A stretch of DNA of 51,719 nt, taken from assembly GCA_945869465.1 (NCBI GenBank), contig CAMBPB010000014.1, positions 1 through 51,719 on the forward strand, in the 5' to 3' direction. The translations under genes were made by a program, and so were the position numbers. Position 1 is the first letter of the stretch. Every line of letters starts with the position of its first letter. The stretch comes from Prosthecobacter debontii (GTDB lineage Bacteria; Verrucomicrobiota; Verrucomicrobiia; Verrucomicrobiales; Akkermansiaceae). A model generated the notes under the pieces. The model saw nothing but the letters and a program-made list of their open reading frames with translations, ran no database searches and had not been told where the DNA came from. Of this stretch, positions 42,573 to 50,654 are shown piece by piece.

Positions 42573-42842
42573 TTACCAGCTTGACTTGGTCACGCCGGGA
42601 AGCATTCCGGCGGAAGCAAGCTCGCGGAAGGTGATCCGGGAGAGACGGAAGCGGCGCAGGAAAGCGCGCCGGCGACCGGTGATCTCACAACGGTTTACCA
42701 GCCGTGTCGGACTCGCATCACGAGGCAGCATGGAAAGACCGACGTAGTCCTTTTCCGCCTTGAGTTTGAGACGGAGATCGGCGTATTTTTCAACGGTTTG
42801 TTTTTTGCGCTCGTTGCGGGCAATCCAACTTTTCTTAGCCAT
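42573..42842 (-). CDS. rpsN: 30S ribosomal protein S14, zinc-free short type, stand-alone
   Basis: An 89-residue S14. It has the sequence '[20 protein letters not shown]' and the C-terminal '[20 protein letters not shown]' of the family but no CxxC pairs, so it is the zinc-independent (C-minus) form. Its length and N-terminus match the alternative S14 of B. subtilis (RpsN2), a Zur-regulated zinc-sparing paralog, from memory of that family. It is not in a ribosomal operon here. No Zur-like box is visible upstream, so constitutive use is equally possible. Confidence 0.95.
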   Translation of the reverse strand: MAKKSWIARNERKKQTVEKYADLRLKLKAEKDYVGLSMLPRDASPTRLVNRCEITGRRRAFLRRFRLSRITFRELASAGMLPGVTKSSW

Positions 42843-42856
42843 AATTCGGGGCGCAG

Positions 42857-42884
42857 GTGTTAAGGGATCGGGGGACGGTTGCAA
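42857..42884 (-). promoter_or_regulatory. Putative promoter of rpsN
   Basis: On the minus strand: TTGCAA (42884-42879), a 16-bp spacer, TAACAC (42862-42857), 14 bp before the ATG. Confidence 0.5.
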
Positions 42885-42969
42885 GCCCAAAGTCACGATT
42901 CTACGGATTTTTCGGGAAAACCGGCGGAAATCAGGCGCTTCGGGGGCGAACCAGGCATTCCGGGGGACC

Positions 42970-43563
42970 TCAGGCGGACTTTTTTTTGATCAGCCTGAAG
43001 CGGTCGTGGTAGGCGCCGCGGTTGAATTTGCGGCAGCAATCGTAGCAGGCGACGGTGCGTTGAATGGCCTTCACCCGGTGAATGGTGGCGCAGCAATTCG
43101 GGCAGACGTAGGCATAGTTGCGTTTCATCTGGCGGCGCTTGAAGGGCAGGGTGTGGAAGGGTTGTTCGCCCGGGATTCCCAAATCCGCGCAGGCCCGCTC
43201 CCATTCGGGACCGTGGGGATCGATGCGCCGGCGTCCGCAGCGTTCGTAGGCGACGAGGTGGGCGAGCTCGTGTTTGAGCGTGCGCCAGAGTTCCTCCGGC
43301 TCGCATTCCTTCAGTTTGGGGTTGAGCTCGATCGAGCGGTCGGGCCACCACGCTCGGCCGGCGGTCGTCTGCATCCGGCCGTTCCAAGACACCCGGACTT
43401 TGCGGGCAAGTTCGGGCAGGGCAAGGCTCTTCGAAGTTTCCGCGCACCATGCGGTGAGGCCGCCATCTTCATGGAGGGTTCGGGTTTGCGGCGGCACCGG
43501 GGCCTTCAGAACATTCAGCCAGGAGGTCCACCGGAATTCAAGTTGAGGCATGCTGCGACCCAT
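42970..43563 (-). CDS. SprT-like zinc metalloprotease with zinc ribbon
   Basis: A 197-residue protein of the SprT/SPRTN-like group. The zinc protease motif HELAH is at 98-102 ('[15 protein letters not shown]') with a third ligand near His117 ('DPHGPEW'). A C-terminal zinc ribbon has C154, C157, C173 and C176 ('[10 protein letters not shown]' and 'CYDCCRKFN'). Eukaryotic SPRTN digests DNA-protein crosslinks; the bacterial role is unproven. The start at 43563 is preferred over 43551 because the promoter predicts a leaderless transcript there. Confidence 0.85.
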   Translation of the reverse strand: MGRSMPQLEFRWTSWLNVLKAPVPPQTRTLHEDGGLTAWCAETSKSLALPELARKVRVSWNGRMQTTAGRAWWPDRSIELNPKLKECEPEELWRTLKHELAHLVAYERCGRRRIDPHGPEWERACADLGIPGEQPFHTLPFKRRQMKRNYAYVCPNCCATIHRVKAIQRTVACYDCCRKFNRGAYHDRFRLIKKKSA

Positions 43564-43571
43564 CGAAAAAA

Positions 43572-43600
43572 CCTTTAACAACATTCCCCGGCGATGGCAA
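43572..43600 (-). promoter_or_regulatory. Putative promoter of the SprT-like gene, leaderless layout
   Basis: On the minus strand: TTGCCA (43600-43595), a 17-bp spacer, TAAAGG (43577-43572), then 8 bp to the ATG at 43563. Confidence 0.6.
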
Positions 43601-44110
43601 CCCGGCTTGCCCGGATTTTTGCTAACATTTTTGCCGGAGCGGCCGCGGGCGGGCGGGATGCTCTGGTGATCAGGGGCGGAGCGCCGTGAGCCGGATGTGG
43701 CGCTTGGCATCCAAGGTCACGGGCGTGTTGTCCGGACCTTGAGGACAGCCTTGGTGGTGAAAGTCGAGGCGGGGCCGGGCCGGGCCGAAAGGATTCCGAC
43801 CGAGGCCGCAAGTTTTGTTCGGACTTTCGGAACTTCGTCGCCCGTCAGGCCGATATCGAAAGAGGCTCAAGAATTCCGTGTCCTCGTTGGAGTTGCGGAT
43901 TCGATTGGCGATGTTGCCGGTGGTCGGGAGAATTCATCGCCGAAAACCGCGTGTTCAGCGATTCTCCGCCCGGTTGGACCCATTTTACGGCGCGGTCGTC
44001 CGGGCCGGTTGGAGCCACATTCGTCCGGACGGGCAGGAATGCGCCGAAGTGAAGCCAGGGAGGAAGAAACGTTTCAGTCGGCATGATGCATGCATCTTGA
44101 CTATCAGTTC

Positions 44111-44136
44111 GCCCGATTTTTCGGGCAGGTTTTTTT
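44111..44136 (+). terminator. Intrinsic terminator with no annotated gene upstream
   Basis: Perfect stem GCCCGA-TTTT-TCGGGC followed by AGG and seven T residues. The previous plus-strand gene ends at 40823, over 3 kb away. The transcript it ends is therefore unknown. Confidence 0.8.
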
Positions 44137-44160
44137 GGGGGAAACCCTCCCACTTGCACC

Positions 44161-44189
44161 TTGACAGGCCCAGGTGAAATCGATCGAAT
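44161..44189 (+). promoter_or_regulatory. Putative promoter of the LRR/ASH protein gene
   Basis: TTGACA (44161-44166), a 17-bp spacer, TCGAAT (44184-44189), giving a leader of about 75 nt. Confidence 0.55.
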
Positions 44190-44270
44190 TCCCCCGCCAT
44201 AGAAAAAAAGTATTCGCGGTGCGAGCTTTCCGAAGTTCGATTCCCCCAAGTCAGATCCCAAGATATCAAC

Positions 44271-45296
44271 ATGAATTCCAACAAAATCACAGGCTTTTTC
44301 GTCACCCCATTGGCCCTCTGCTTCGCGGCAAATTCGCTCGTCGCGGGAACCTTTGGAGATTTCACTTACACGGATAACAATGATTCCGCTGTTAGCATCT
44401 CGGGCTTTTCGAAAGATGCCACCGGCGACGTGGTCATCCCGACAAAAATTCATGACAAATTCGTCACCGTCATTGGGGAACTCGCGTTTTTTGGATGCAC
44501 CGGCATCGACAGCGTCACAATTCCGAAATCCGTCTTCCGAATTGACGAGAGGGCATTTTTCGGCTGCAGCAGCCTGAAAAGTATCAAGATTCCCGCCAAG
44601 GTCACCAGTATCGAATTCCAAACCTTCCATGGTTGCGCCCTGGAGTCTGTCACGCTCCCCGACAACATCACCCGGATCGGGGAGGATGCATTCTACGGTT
44701 GCGCCATTTCAAGTATATGGTTCCCTACAGGATTGACCAGCATTGGCAGCGGTGCGTTCTCAGCTTGTAACAAATTGACGAACGCCACTTTCCTTGGAAA
44801 CGCTCCGATAATGGGGAATGGTGTTTTTGAACAGGTGGCAAACGAGTTCAGCGTGAATTATTTCAGCGATAGGGTAGGTTTCGACTCTCCCAAATGGGAA
44901 GGCTATCCGGCATCGCCCGTTGACTCCGCTTCCGAAATTGCGGTGCAGCATCCAAACGGGAGTCGTTTGGTGGACGGTGACTCCAGAGTAAGCTTCGGCA
45001 CAGTCATTGTCGGAAACCGCGGCAAAACGAAAACTTTCACTATTAAAAACACCGGAACCGCCAAGCTCAACGACCTAGCCGTCACCATCGACGGGGTGCA
45101 TAAGCTTGATTACATCGTCACGGATCCCGGCAAAAAATCGCTGCCGCCCGGCACCTCCACCAAATTCACGGTGACCTTTAGTCCTACCGTAGTGCGCGCC
45201 ACCCAAAACAATTTCGCGAGAGTTCACATTTACAGCGATGATTCGGATGAAAATTCATTCGACATTCAGCTCACCGGCTTAGGGGTTGCGCCTTGA
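44271..45296 (+). CDS. Secreted LRR (BspA-type) protein with C-terminal ASH-like domain
   Basis: A 341-residue exported protein. The signal peptide ('GFFVTPLALCFAANSLVA') is followed by BspA-type leucine-rich repeats at about 65-185, each with the 'IGE.AF.GC..L..V.IP' pattern, as in 'IDSVTIPKSVFRIDERAFFG' and 'ALESVTLPDNITRIGEDAFY'. Residues about 235-341 form an immunoglobulin-like choice-of-anchor D (ASH) domain ('VSFGTVIVGNRGKTKTFTIK' and 'LPPGTSTKFTVTFSP'). Such LRRs bind proteins or surfaces. Its base composition is visibly more AT-rich than that of its neighbours, which fits acquisition by transfer. Confidence 0.85.
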   Translation: MNSNKITGFFVTPLALCFAANSLVAGTFGDFTYTDNNDSAVSISGFSKDATGDVVIPTKIHDKFVTVIGELAFFGCTGIDSVTIPKSVFRIDERAFFGCSSLKSIKIPAKVTSIEFQTFHGCALESVTLPDNITRIGEDAFYGCAISSIWFPTGLTSIGSGAFSACNKLTNATFLGNAPIMGNGVFEQVANEFSVNYFSDRVGFDSPKWEGYPASPVDSASEIAVQHPNGSRLVDGDSRVSFGTVIVGNRGKTKTFTIKNTGTAKLNDLAVTIDGVHKLDYIVTDPGKKSLPPGTSTKFTVTFSPTVVRATQNNFARVHIYSDDSDENSFDIQLTGLGVAP

Positions 45297-45334
45297 GCTG
45301 TTGTCACAGACAACTTTTAAATCGATAGTCCGTC

Positions 45335-45490
45335 ATCAAGCAAACCTTTCATGGATGGGCGGCGCCAAAACCCGGTGGGGCGCTTGAACTGCTGGAATTC
45401 GACCCCGGCGCGATGCGTCCGGAGCAGGTGCGGGTGAAAATCCAATCCTGTGGAATCCGCCACTCGCATCTCTCGATGCTGAATCGATAA
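45335..45490 (+). pseudogene. N-terminal remnant of a zinc-type alcohol dehydrogenase
   Basis: The frame reads 'TFHGWAAPKPGGALELLEFD', then 'RVKIQSCGIRHSHLSMLNR' and a stop. This matches the start of NADPH-dependent zinc alcohol dehydrogenases, which have 'YHGWAAP...FDPG' and 'CGICHSDLSMLN'. The zinc-site Cys of CGIC is replaced by Arg, the start codon is lost (ATC), and the remaining 85% of the gene is absent. The DNA that follows to 45636 has only a GCCCGC-TG-GCGGGC palindrome (45546-45559). Confidence 0.8.
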
Positions 45491-45636
45491 ACACGGACTC
45501 CTGGACGGAGCCTCCGTTTCCGCACACAAGATCCGCTTTCCATCGGCCCGCTGGCGGGCATATCATCCGTCGCCGCGGGTGAACCACGCCGGATTCCGGG
45601 TCGTGATGAAGCCCCGAAATCCACCACAAAGCCAAC

Positions 45637-46746
45637 ATGATTCGTCGAGCAACCCTGATGACCCTCTTCAGTCTGATTTTTGCAAGCGTCAATCTGTCAG
45701 GGGCCGTGATCCCCGTCACCGACGCCCACGTCTTGAACGGACTTTCTCCCTACAATTGGGTGTGCAAGGATGATTCCATCAGTTCTTCGGTGAATGGAGC
45801 GTCCCTCACGCTGCGCTTAAAGGGCACCCGGCAGGTTGCCTTGCAGGTCAAAAGCGATCACATGGCAACCCGGGTTCCGACACGATTTCCAATCGTCGCC
45901 TGGTCGGTGAATGGCGGCGCCCTTCAAAGCCATCAGCTCAAGGCGGATGAGTCCTCGGTGCCCTTGGCTTCTGGTGTTGCCGATCCGGTGATCGATTTGT
46001 TCATCAAGGGGATGTCACCCTTCGAGGATCGTTTTTCTGGCGATGTGCCCGGCAACGCGGTCAAAATCACCGGCGTCATCGTGGCTGCGGGCGGTTCCAT
46101 GCTGCCGCCCGCGCTCCCCGGCAAGGTTTGGCTGAACATCGGGGATTCGATCATGTCGGGCGATGGCGCGGCGTATGCAGAAAAGCAAGGACGGCCGCCC
46201 GATGACGCCTGGGCCGCCTCGGAGGACGGTCGGGCAAGTTATGGTTATCTTCTCGCCAAACACTATGGTTACCGGGAATCGCGGATCGCTTATGGCGGTT
46301 ACAATTGGGGTGGAGGCATGGCCAGTGTTCCGGCGCTAAGCAAGTTGATCGATCAAAGAACATCGACAGTGAGCCGCTTGCAGGGCGAGGCCTTGAAGCC
46401 GGTGCCCGATGTGGTGCTGATCAATCTGGGAGAGAATGGCGCGCCCGCCGACAACTCCGTGATCGAGGCACTCGTCAAGCTGCGCGGCCGGGTCGGTCAG
46501 ACTACGAAAATCATCGTCATGATTCCCGCGTCCGGACGGGCGCGGGCCGAGTTAACCCGCGCGTTTAACAGTTATAAATCCACCGCTAGGGACGGGCATG
46601 TCGATCTCGTCGATCCGGGCCGGAGCGCTTTTGCCACCTGCGATGGCCAGCATCCGACAGCCGCCGGGCATGAGGCGGTTTTCAAGGCCGTGCTGCCCGC
46701 CTTTGACGCGATTGTCAACCGGGTGGTCGAACCCGCGCTGAAATAG
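45637..46746 (+). CDS. Exported SGNH/GDSL hydrolase, CE2-esterase-like
   Basis: A 369-residue secreted esterase. A signal peptide covers about 1-22 ('LMTLFSLIFASVNLSGA'). Residues 25-155 form a beta-rich N-domain and the SGNH domain follows. The nucleophile Ser171 is in 'WLNIGDSIMSGDG', block III is near 'VLINLGENGAPAD', and the Asp336-His339 pair is in 'TCDGQHPTAAGHEA'. The beta-domain plus SGNH layout is that of carbohydrate esterase family 2 (acetyl-xylan type), so it may deacetylate plant polysaccharide (inference). Confidence 0.85.
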   Translation: MIRRATLMTLFSLIFASVNLSGAVIPVTDAHVLNGLSPYNWVCKDDSISSSVNGASLTLRLKGTRQVALQVKSDHMATRVPTRFPIVAWSVNGGALQSHQLKADESSVPLASGVADPVIDLFIKGMSPFEDRFSGDVPGNAVKITGVIVAAGGSMLPPALPGKVWLNIGDSIMSGDGAAYAEKQGRPPDDAWAASEDGRASYGYLLAKHYGYRESRIAYGGYNWGGGMASVPALSKLIDQRTSTVSRLQGEALKPVPDVVLINLGENGAPADNSVIEALVKLRGRVGQTTKIIVMIPASGRARAELTRAFNSYKSTARDGHVDLVDPGRSAFATCDGQHPTAAGHEAVFKAVLPAFDAIVNRVVEPALK

Positions 46747-46831
46747 GATCAATCGTCCTAACACTTCCGCCCGCCGGCTATACCCAGGTATCATTTGCAG
46801 TCCAGTCCCCTCCCCCCTGGGAAGTTTCCCC

Positions 46832-46859
46832 TTGCGGCAGAGGAGTTCGCGGCGATCTT
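46832..46859 (+). promoter_or_regulatory. Putative promoter of the SOUL gene, leaderless layout
   Basis: TTGCGG (46832-46837), a 16-bp spacer, GATCTT (46854-46859), then 6 bp to the ATG. Confidence 0.5.
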
Positions 46860-46865
46860 GCCCTG

Positions 46866-47486
46866 ATGAAGATTACCCCTCGAATTGTTGCATGCCTGTT
46901 GGGCACGCTGCTGCCGTCCCTGGCCGAGCCCGCGTCGAAAGTCATCGGTCCTGACAAAGCCTCCCCGGTTCCCGCCGCCGAACCGCACTACAAGGAGGAG
47001 TCCCCGTTGCCGAAAGGCTGGCCTGAGCCCGGTCCCTTCAATCAGGTGGTGCGGAAAAAATACCCGGCCTATCGCGCCGCGTTCACCAAGGAAACCAGTC
47101 CTAACGGAGGGTTCATGCGGCTCTTCAAACACATCAAGAGAAATAAAATCCCGATGACCGCGCCCGTCGAAATGACTCTCGATGAGTCGGAAACCCAAGG
47201 CATGAAAATGGCGCGGATGGCTTTTCTCTATCAATCGCCGGAAGTCGGCAAGACCGGCGCGGATGGCGATCAGGTGGAAGTCCGCGACGTGCCCGCACAG
47301 GCGGCGCTGAGCTATGCCTGGCAGGGTGCCCGCGACAACGCCTCCACCGCACGGGCCCGCGAGGCGATCGACGCCGAACTCGCCAAACAAAATCTCAAGG
47401 CCGTCGGCTACCGCCTGCTCGGATATAACAGCCCCTTCGTGCCACGCGCGAGGCAAACCCACGAGTTGCAGGCCCTGATCGAATAA
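46866..47486 (+). CDS. SOUL-family heme-binding-like protein, exported
   Basis: A 206-residue protein with a signal peptide ('RIVACLLGTLLPSLAEPA'). The SOUL/HBP fold is recognised by 'GFMRLFKHIKRNKIPMTAPV' followed by 'EMTLDESETQGMKMARMAFL' and the C-terminal 'YRLLGYNSPFVPRARQTHEL'. Relatives bind heme in eukaryotes; in bacteria the role is unknown. A putative leaderless promoter precedes it. Its 3' end abuts a decayed gene on the other strand. Confidence 0.87.
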   Translation: MKITPRIVACLLGTLLPSLAEPASKVIGPDKASPVPAAEPHYKEESPLPKGWPEPGPFNQVVRKKYPAYRAAFTKETSPNGGFMRLFKHIKRNKIPMTAPVEMTLDESETQGMKMARMAFLYQSPEVGKTGADGDQVEVRDVPAQAALSYAWQGARDNASTARAREAIDAELAKQNLKAVGYRLLGYNSPFVPRARQTHELQALIE

Positions 47487-47499
47487 CCGCTCTCGTTTG

Positions 47500-47717
47500 C
47501 TTTCCGGCCGGCGCGTTCTTTGATCCGGCCGTCGAGGGTGACGATGTCCTGGCCAAGTTCAGCCAAGCGTTTTTCACGTTGGGAAATGAGCGACTCCAGA
47601 TTGACGACTGAGGCCTTGCGGGCTTCCAGATCGATTGGGGGACGCTTCAGTCGGCTCTGCCAATCCGATTGCGGACAGTGCCAGCGCCGTGGCGGCATGA
47701 AACAATGTGGTATTCAT
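47500..47717 (-). pseudogene. Frameshifted 5' remnant of a secreted coiled-coil protein
   Basis: On the minus strand an ATG at 47717 opens a signal peptide, '[20 protein letters not shown]'. After about 25 codons the frame is lost, and a shifted frame encodes '[20 protein letters not shown]' and '[20 protein letters not shown]', a coiled coil with heptad spacing. The second part resembles exported coiled-coil proteins of Verrucomicrobia that contain 'LGQDIV.LD..I..RID' (from memory). The 3' part is missing next to the SOUL stop. Confidence 0.65.
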
Positions 47718-47771
47718 CGGCCACAATCTGGCAAACCGCCCCCTGGTTGCCAGGCGAGATTCGGTTCCCCC

Positions 47772-47800
47772 TTGCCACTAGCCGTGAGATGGGCTCTCTT
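47772..47800 (+). promoter_or_regulatory. Putative promoter of prfB, leaderless layout
   Basis: TTGCCA (47772-47777), a 17-bp spacer, TCTCTT (47795-47800), then 9 bp to the ATG at 47810. Confidence 0.5.
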
Positions 47801-47809
47801 CCCGCCCGC

Positions 47810-48950
47810 ATGTCCTCACTTCCCACCGCTGACCTCCTGGCGCTCGATACCGACGGCCTCAAAAGCCGCCTGTCGAAACTCAGGAGGTATCTTTGACGTC
47901 CCGACCCTCGAAAACCAAATCCACACGCTCGAGGAGGCGATGGGCGCGCCCGAGTTCTGGAATGATACGGACAAGGCGAAATCCATCAGCTCCAAGGCCG
48001 CGGGCCTGAAGAAAAAACTCGAAGGGTTCCTCAAACTCGAATCCCGCGTGGCGGACATCGATGACGGCGTGTCTCTCGCCAAGGAATTCGATGACGCCGA
48101 CCTCGCCCGTGAGGCGATCACCAACGCCAAGAGCCTGGAAAACGACATCCGCTCCTACGAACTGCTCACCCTGCTCGACCAGCCGAGCGACATCTCGCCG
48201 TGTTTCCTGGTCATTTCCGCCGGCGCGGGCGGCACCGAAGCCTGCGATTGGGCGCAAATGCTCCACCGCATGTACACCCGCTGGGCCGAGCGCAAGGGCT
48301 ACACCGTGGAAACGCTCGACTGGCAGGACGGCGACGAAGCCGGCCTGCGCACCGCCACCCTGAAAATCACCGGCGACTACGCCTACGGATTTCTCAAAAA
48401 CGAACGCGGCGTCCATCGGCTGGTTAGAATTTCCCCCTTCGACTCGAACGCCAAGCGCCACACGTCGTTTGCCTCGATCGACGCCACCCCGGAAGTTTCC
48501 AAGGAGATCAACATCGAGATCAACGAGAAGGACATCGAGATCACCACCACCCGCTCCGGCGGCAAGGGCGGCCAGAACGTCAACAAGGTGGAGACCGCCG
48601 TCATCCTGCGCCACCTGCCCTCCGGCATCCTGATCCGCTCCACCGCCGCGCGCACCCAGGGCCAGAACCGCGAACTCGCCTTCGAAATCCTCAAGGCCAA
48701 ACTCTACACCATCGAGGAGGACAAGCAGAAATCCGAGGCCGACCGCGCGTATGGCGAAAAGGGCGACGTCTCATGGGGCAACCAGATCCGCTCCTACGTT
48801 TTCCAGCCCTATCAGAAAGTGCTCGACCTCCGCACCGGCGAGGAGTCCGGCAGCATTCAGGACGTGATGGACGGCGATCTCGACGCCTTCATCGAGGCCA
48901 AACTCCGCGGCAAAGTCCGCGTCAAGGGCGCCAAGGATGAGGACGATTGA
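47810..48950 (+). CDS. prfB: Peptide chain release factor 2, with programmed +1 frameshift
   Basis: Release factor that reads UGA and UAA stops. The first 28 codons from the ATG at 47810 end at an in-frame TGA (47894-47896); a +1 shift joins them to a 351-codon frame, giving about 379 residues. The anticodon-like segment '[14 protein letters not shown]' (SPF, RF2-specific) and the catalytic GGQ in '[16 protein letters not shown]' are both present. The N-terminal coiled region '[20 protein letters not shown]' fits RF2. Frame 2 is open upstream past 47810 by chance, so an automatic call may start it too early. Confidence 0.96.
47882..47897 (+). promoter_or_regulatory. prfB autoregulatory frameshift site
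   Basis: AGGAGG (47882-47887), TAT, slippery CTT (47891-47893), TGA, C. It is the canonical RF2 arrangement (AGG GGG TAT CTT TGA C in E. coli) with one base changed. The Shine-Dalgarno-like AGGAGG helps the +1 slip at CTT when RF2 is low. Confidence 0.95.
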
Positions 48951-48964
48951 TCAGTGATCAACCC

Positions 48965-49867
48965 TCAAAGATCCTCATGCCGGTGAATGCCGCCCGCGGG
49001 CTCGCCGGAATAAACGATGCAATGGTCGAGCACGGCGTCACTGGCAATGCGCCCCCCCGACCAGATCACGGAATCGCGGATGATGGCGCCGGGCGCTACC
49101 ACGGTGCCGGGTCCGATGATCGAGTTTCCGATGATGGCACCGGTTCCGATCTCCGCCAGCGGGTGGATCGCCGGACCGAGATTCAGCTCGCGATGGGCTT
49201 GCAGATAGGACTCGCGGTCGCCTAGATCGAGCCACAGGCCCTCATCGAGAACGATGGCGCCGAGTTGGCCAAGTTGTGCCAGGTCGAGAAACGCGGGAAT
49301 GACGGAAACCTTCTCGCCGGCGGGAAGCCACTCGAGAAAAGCAGGACTGATGCAATAGATCCCGGAAAACACGTGCGTGCCCTCCGCCCGGCCGAGGCGG
49401 CGGCGGATGTCGGTGACGCGGGTCATCGATGGATCGAGAGCGATGTGTTTCGCCTCGCCTTCCGAGCGCAGTGCGAGCGTCACGGGCAGGCCGGAGGCTG
49501 CGTGTGCGGCGATGAGTTTGTCCAATCGCAGGGTGGAGAAAATGTCGCCATTGTGGACCAGCACGGATTCGTTGCCGATCCATGACTCGATGTTTTTCAG
49601 GCCGCCGCCCGTTTCTAGCAGAACAGGTTCGTGAAACAGAGAGATGTGGAGATTCCGGATGCCGGCACGGTGGCTGAAACCGTCCCAGGCGTTCGGCAAG
49701 TGGTGGGTGTTGATGGCGAAACGCTGGATGCCGGCGTTCACGCAGGCGGCCATCGCCCACTCGGCGAGCGGCTGGTGGAAAAGCGGCACCAGCGGCTTCG
49801 GCAGCCGGCTAGTGAGCGGCTGCAAGCGGGTTCCGAGTCCCGCGCCGAGAATGAAGGCCTGAGTCAC
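48965..49867 (-). CDS. NDP-sugar nucleotidyltransferase with left-handed beta-helix tail
   Basis: Sugar-1-phosphate nucleotidyltransferase of about 300 residues from a GTG. The nucleotide-binding start is 'AFILGAGLGTRLQPLTSRLP' with 'PKPLVPL', followed by 'FHEPVLLETGGGLKNIE' and 'VLVHNGDIFS'. The C-terminal 60 residues are hexapeptide-like ('IGTGAIIGNSIIGPGTVVAP'). It resembles MurU and mannose-1-phosphate guanylyltransferase types; the sugar cannot be fixed. An upstream ATG (49897) is possible. The GTG at 49867 fits the family N-terminus and the local promoter-to-start spacing. Confidence 0.85.
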   Translation of the reverse strand: MTQAFILGAGLGTRLQPLTSRLPKPLVPLFHQPLAEWAMAACVNAGIQRFAINTHHLPNAWDGFSHRAGIRNLHISLFHEPVLLETGGGLKNIESWIGNESVLVHNGDIFSTLRLDKLIAAHAASGLPVTLALRSEGEAKHIALDPSMTRVTDIRRRLGRAEGTHVFSGIYCISPAFLEWLPAGEKVSVIPAFLDLAQLGQLGAIVLDEGLWLDLGDRESYLQAHRELNLGPAIHPLAEIGTGAIIGNSIIGPGTVVAPGAIIRDSVIWSGGRIASDAVLDHCIVYSGEPAGGIHRHEDL

Positions 49868-49988
49868 AGCGCTGCTTTGGCGTGTGCGGATGGGCATTTC
49901 AAGCCCAGGCGCGGATATTTTTCGGCCCGCCCCGCCAAAGGCTGGCTGGACAAGCGGGCGATTCCGCGCGAAGGGAAGGCCGCTCCGA

Positions 49989-50645
49989 ATGCCTCACAAT
50001 GCCACAGATCGCTCGCACTTGTGCGACTCCCACCGCGAGGAGGTCGCCAGTCTGGTAACCCACGCGGCGGGCGTCGTTTTCAGTGTGGTGGCGTTGCCGG
50101 TCATGTGGGCGTTGTCCGCCGGGGATGTTCTCAAAGTCGTTTCCGCCACAGTCTTCGGGATTTCGCTGATCCTGTTATACTCATCGTCCACACTCTATCA
50201 TTTTTCCACGTCCTCGCGCTGGAAGGCCCGTTACCAGGCGCTCGACCATGCCTGCATCTATCTGCTGATCGCGGGTTCCTACACGCCGTTCACCCTCATC
50301 ACCCTGAAGGGACCATGGGGCTGGTCGTTGTTTGGCGCCGTCTGGGCGATGGCGCTCGGCGGAGTGCTCATGAAAACTCTCTGGAAGGGGAAAAGAGATC
50401 ATTGGATCTCGACCTCCATCTATCTGTTGATGGGCTGGCTGATCCTTTTTGCCTTCGGCCCGTTGCTCCGGGCGATGCCTGCCGCCGGCGTGTGGTGGCT
50501 GGCGGCGGGCGGCCTGGCCTACTCCTTCGGCGTGGTCTTTTTCGCTTGGAAACGGCTGCCCTTCAATCACGCGATCTGGCACCTGTTCGTGCTGGCTGGC
50601 AGCCTGTGCCACGTCGTTGCCGCCTGCCGGTTCGTTTTAAGTTAG
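49989..50645 (+). CDS. Hemolysin III/PAQR family membrane protein
   Basis: A 218-residue multi-pass protein. Seven hydrophobic segments start at about 18 ('LVTHAAGVVFSVVALPVMWA'). The PAQR-type acids and histidines are in 'LLYSSSTLYHFS', 'ALDHACIYLLIAGSYTPFTL' and 'FNHAIWHLFVLAGSLCHVVA', the last with the metal-binding His set. The name comes from a B. cereus hemolysin, but most members are not toxins. It may serve membrane-lipid or metal sensing. The ATG at 49989 fits the family N-terminus. Confidence 0.92.
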   Translation: MPHNATDRSHLCDSHREEVASLVTHAAGVVFSVVALPVMWALSAGDVLKVVSATVFGISLILLYSSSTLYHFSTSSRWKARYQALDHACIYLLIAGSYTPFTLITLKGPWGWSLFGAVWAMALGGVLMKTLWKGKRDHWISTSIYLLMGWLILFAFGPLLRAMPAAGVWWLAAGGLAYSFGVVFFAWKRLPFNHAIWHLFVLAGSLCHVVAACRFVLS

Positions 50646-50654
50646 ACATCCCTC

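Larger units (their letters stand above)
43564..44270. other. Gene-poor stretch with an orphan plus-strand terminator
   Basis: No frame is convincing. One minus-strand frame, 43670-43870, has GC-biased codons and ends 'TPVTLDAKRHIRLTALRP'. It could be a small gene relic, but I do not recognise it. A candidate plus-strand promoter, TTGGCG-17-GAGAAT (43905-43933), sits about 180 bp before the terminator at 44111, leaving room for a roughly 200-nt RNA. A perfect 12-bp palindrome GATGCATGCATC lies at about 44085. Confidence 0.5.

Noticed and set aside
43815..44177. Plus-strand frame of 120 codons in the gene-poor stretch
   Set aside because: Highly basic, no family features, and it runs through a strong terminator hairpin.
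44238..44252. TTCGATTCCCCC resembling a tRNA T-loop
   Set aside because: No matching stem or acceptor pairing is found around it.
47520..47894. Extended N-terminus for the second prfB frame
   Set aside because: The open frame upstream is chance. The canonical CTT-TGA-C frameshift site and the 28-codon leader from 47810 explain the gene.
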